DNA from: Patescibacteria group bacterium
GTDB lineage: Bacteria; Patescibacteriota; Gracilibacteria; UBA1369; PNNO01
Reading direction: 5' to 3'
Length of the DNA stretch: 5,440 nucleotides
Assembly (NCBI GenBank): GCA_018821175.1
Contig: JAHJMX010000025.1
Coordinates: 1 to 5,440, forward strand
Shown here: positions 5,272-5,440 of the stretch, in pieces
Numbering within the stretch: the first letter of the stretch is position 1
Layout of the letters: every line of letters begins with the position of its first letter
Position numbers and translations under genes: made by a program
The notes under the pieces: generated by a model
What the model was told of the DNA's origin: nothing
What the model saw: the letters and a program-made list of their open reading frames with translations, nothing else
Database searches by the model: none

Positions 5272-5440
5272 TCACGCAAACTGAGCAAACCCAGTTCTAA
5301 CATCGTTCAATAAGGAGCTCCAACAAAAAATGGCTAACATTCGTTAGGCGTTTTTTTGTTTGGCGTGGAGGTCGGTTAAAGCGAAGCCGTAGGGTTGCTA
5401 GATCAAGCTGTGAAGAAGGAGTTTGCGACTGATTGAACAG
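5272..5440. other. Right-edge region without a supported gene, GC-shifted
   Basis: No coding sequence can be supported here. Apart from the hairpin at 5325-5357, it contains the 8-bp palindrome GGAGCTCC (5314-5321) and a small inverted repeat AACTG/CAGTT (5279-5283, 5292-5296). Bases 5361-5440 contain 41 G or C of 80, clearly above the rest of the window, and G outnumbers C on the plus strand. A minus-strand frame is open from the edge to a TAG at 5297-5299 but runs straight through the hairpin, so it is probably not a gene. Another minus-strand frame stops at 5403-5405 and could be the last codons of a gene beyond the edge. Confidence 0.5.
5325..5357. terminator. Terminator-like hairpin flanked by A-run and T-run
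   Basis: Six A residues (5325-5330) precede, and seven T residues (5351-5357) follow, a stem built from CTAAC/GTTAG (5334-5338 is c-t-a-a-c, 5343-5347 is g-t-t-a-g) with the loop ATTC. The stem extends through a G-G mismatch to a G-C pair, a T-G wobble and the A/T runs. The A-run/T-run symmetry makes it potentially bidirectional. No plus-strand gene ends just before it. It may therefore serve a minus-strand gene lying beyond the right edge, insulating the membrane-protein promoter from readthrough. Confidence 0.55.

Noticed and set aside
5331..5350. Resemblance of GGCTAAC...GTTAGGC to an integron attC site
   Set aside because: GTTAGGC fits GTTRRRY, but the left element GGCTAAC breaks RYYYAAC at its second position, the two are only a few bases apart, and no L-box pair or integrase is present. 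A terminator-like hairpin explains it better.
4296..5440. tRNA-Gly as an integration site of a mobile element
   Set aside because: No second copy of the tRNA 3' end is visible downstream, and there is no integrase gene. Only a longer sequence could revive this idea.
5297..5440. Minus-strand frame open from the right edge (47 codons)
   Set aside because: It reads straight through the hairpin and A/T runs, the peptide has no familiar pattern, and the composition is not codon-like.
1..5440. CRISPR array or tandem repeats
   Set aside because: No regularly spaced direct repeats were seen on reading through the window.

Overview
This is an AT-rich bacterial window; spot counts of a few lines give roughly 30-37% GC in the genes. 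None of the six start codons has a recognisable Shine-Dalgarno sequence, although the readable promoters look like ordinary sigma70 sites. The standard genetic code fits: stops are TAA and TAG, and the reading frames run full length without UGA recoding. An S-layer-homology protein, compact gene spacing and SD-less starts would suit an uncultivated low-GC lineage such as a Patescibacteria/CPR or Peregrinibacteria-like group. That placement is an inference and cannot be settled from this sequence.

Positions 1-4221 hold five plus-strand genes. They are the C-terminal end of an S-layer-homology protein, a membrane-anchored CapA/PgsA-family protein whose start overlaps the previous stop by one base, a small CmpB-like (PF06541-type) membrane protein, an NAD-dependent extended SDR epimerase/dehydratase, and a beta-CASP metallo-beta-lactamase ribonuclease. 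A strong extended -10 promoter embedded in a 15-bp palindrome lies after the CapA gene. It divides the run into an envelope pair (SLH and CapA) and a second unit of at least two genes. The ribonuclease gene follows 37 bases later and may share that transcript.

Positions 4222-4440 hold a complete tRNA-Gly(TCC) with encoded CCA, a plausible promoter (TTGAAT-17-TACAAT) and an AT-rich hairpin plus T-run that probably ends its transcript.

Positions 4441-5255 are on the minus strand: a two-gene unit of an unrecognised 120-residue, two-helix membrane protein and a GNAT acetyltransferase, overlapping by 11 bases. Its promoter (TTGGCA-17-TAGGAT) overlaps one arm of a 9-bp inverted repeat. From about 5256 to the right edge no gene is supported. 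That stretch has a terminator-like hairpin at 5325-5357 and a final segment of about 50% GC, visibly richer than the rest.

Most of the window is recognisable housekeeping or envelope content. The least explained parts are the overlapping membrane-protein/GNAT pair with its inverted-repeat promoter, and the GC-shifted right edge. I see no clear defence system, CRISPR array, insertion sequence or phage gene.
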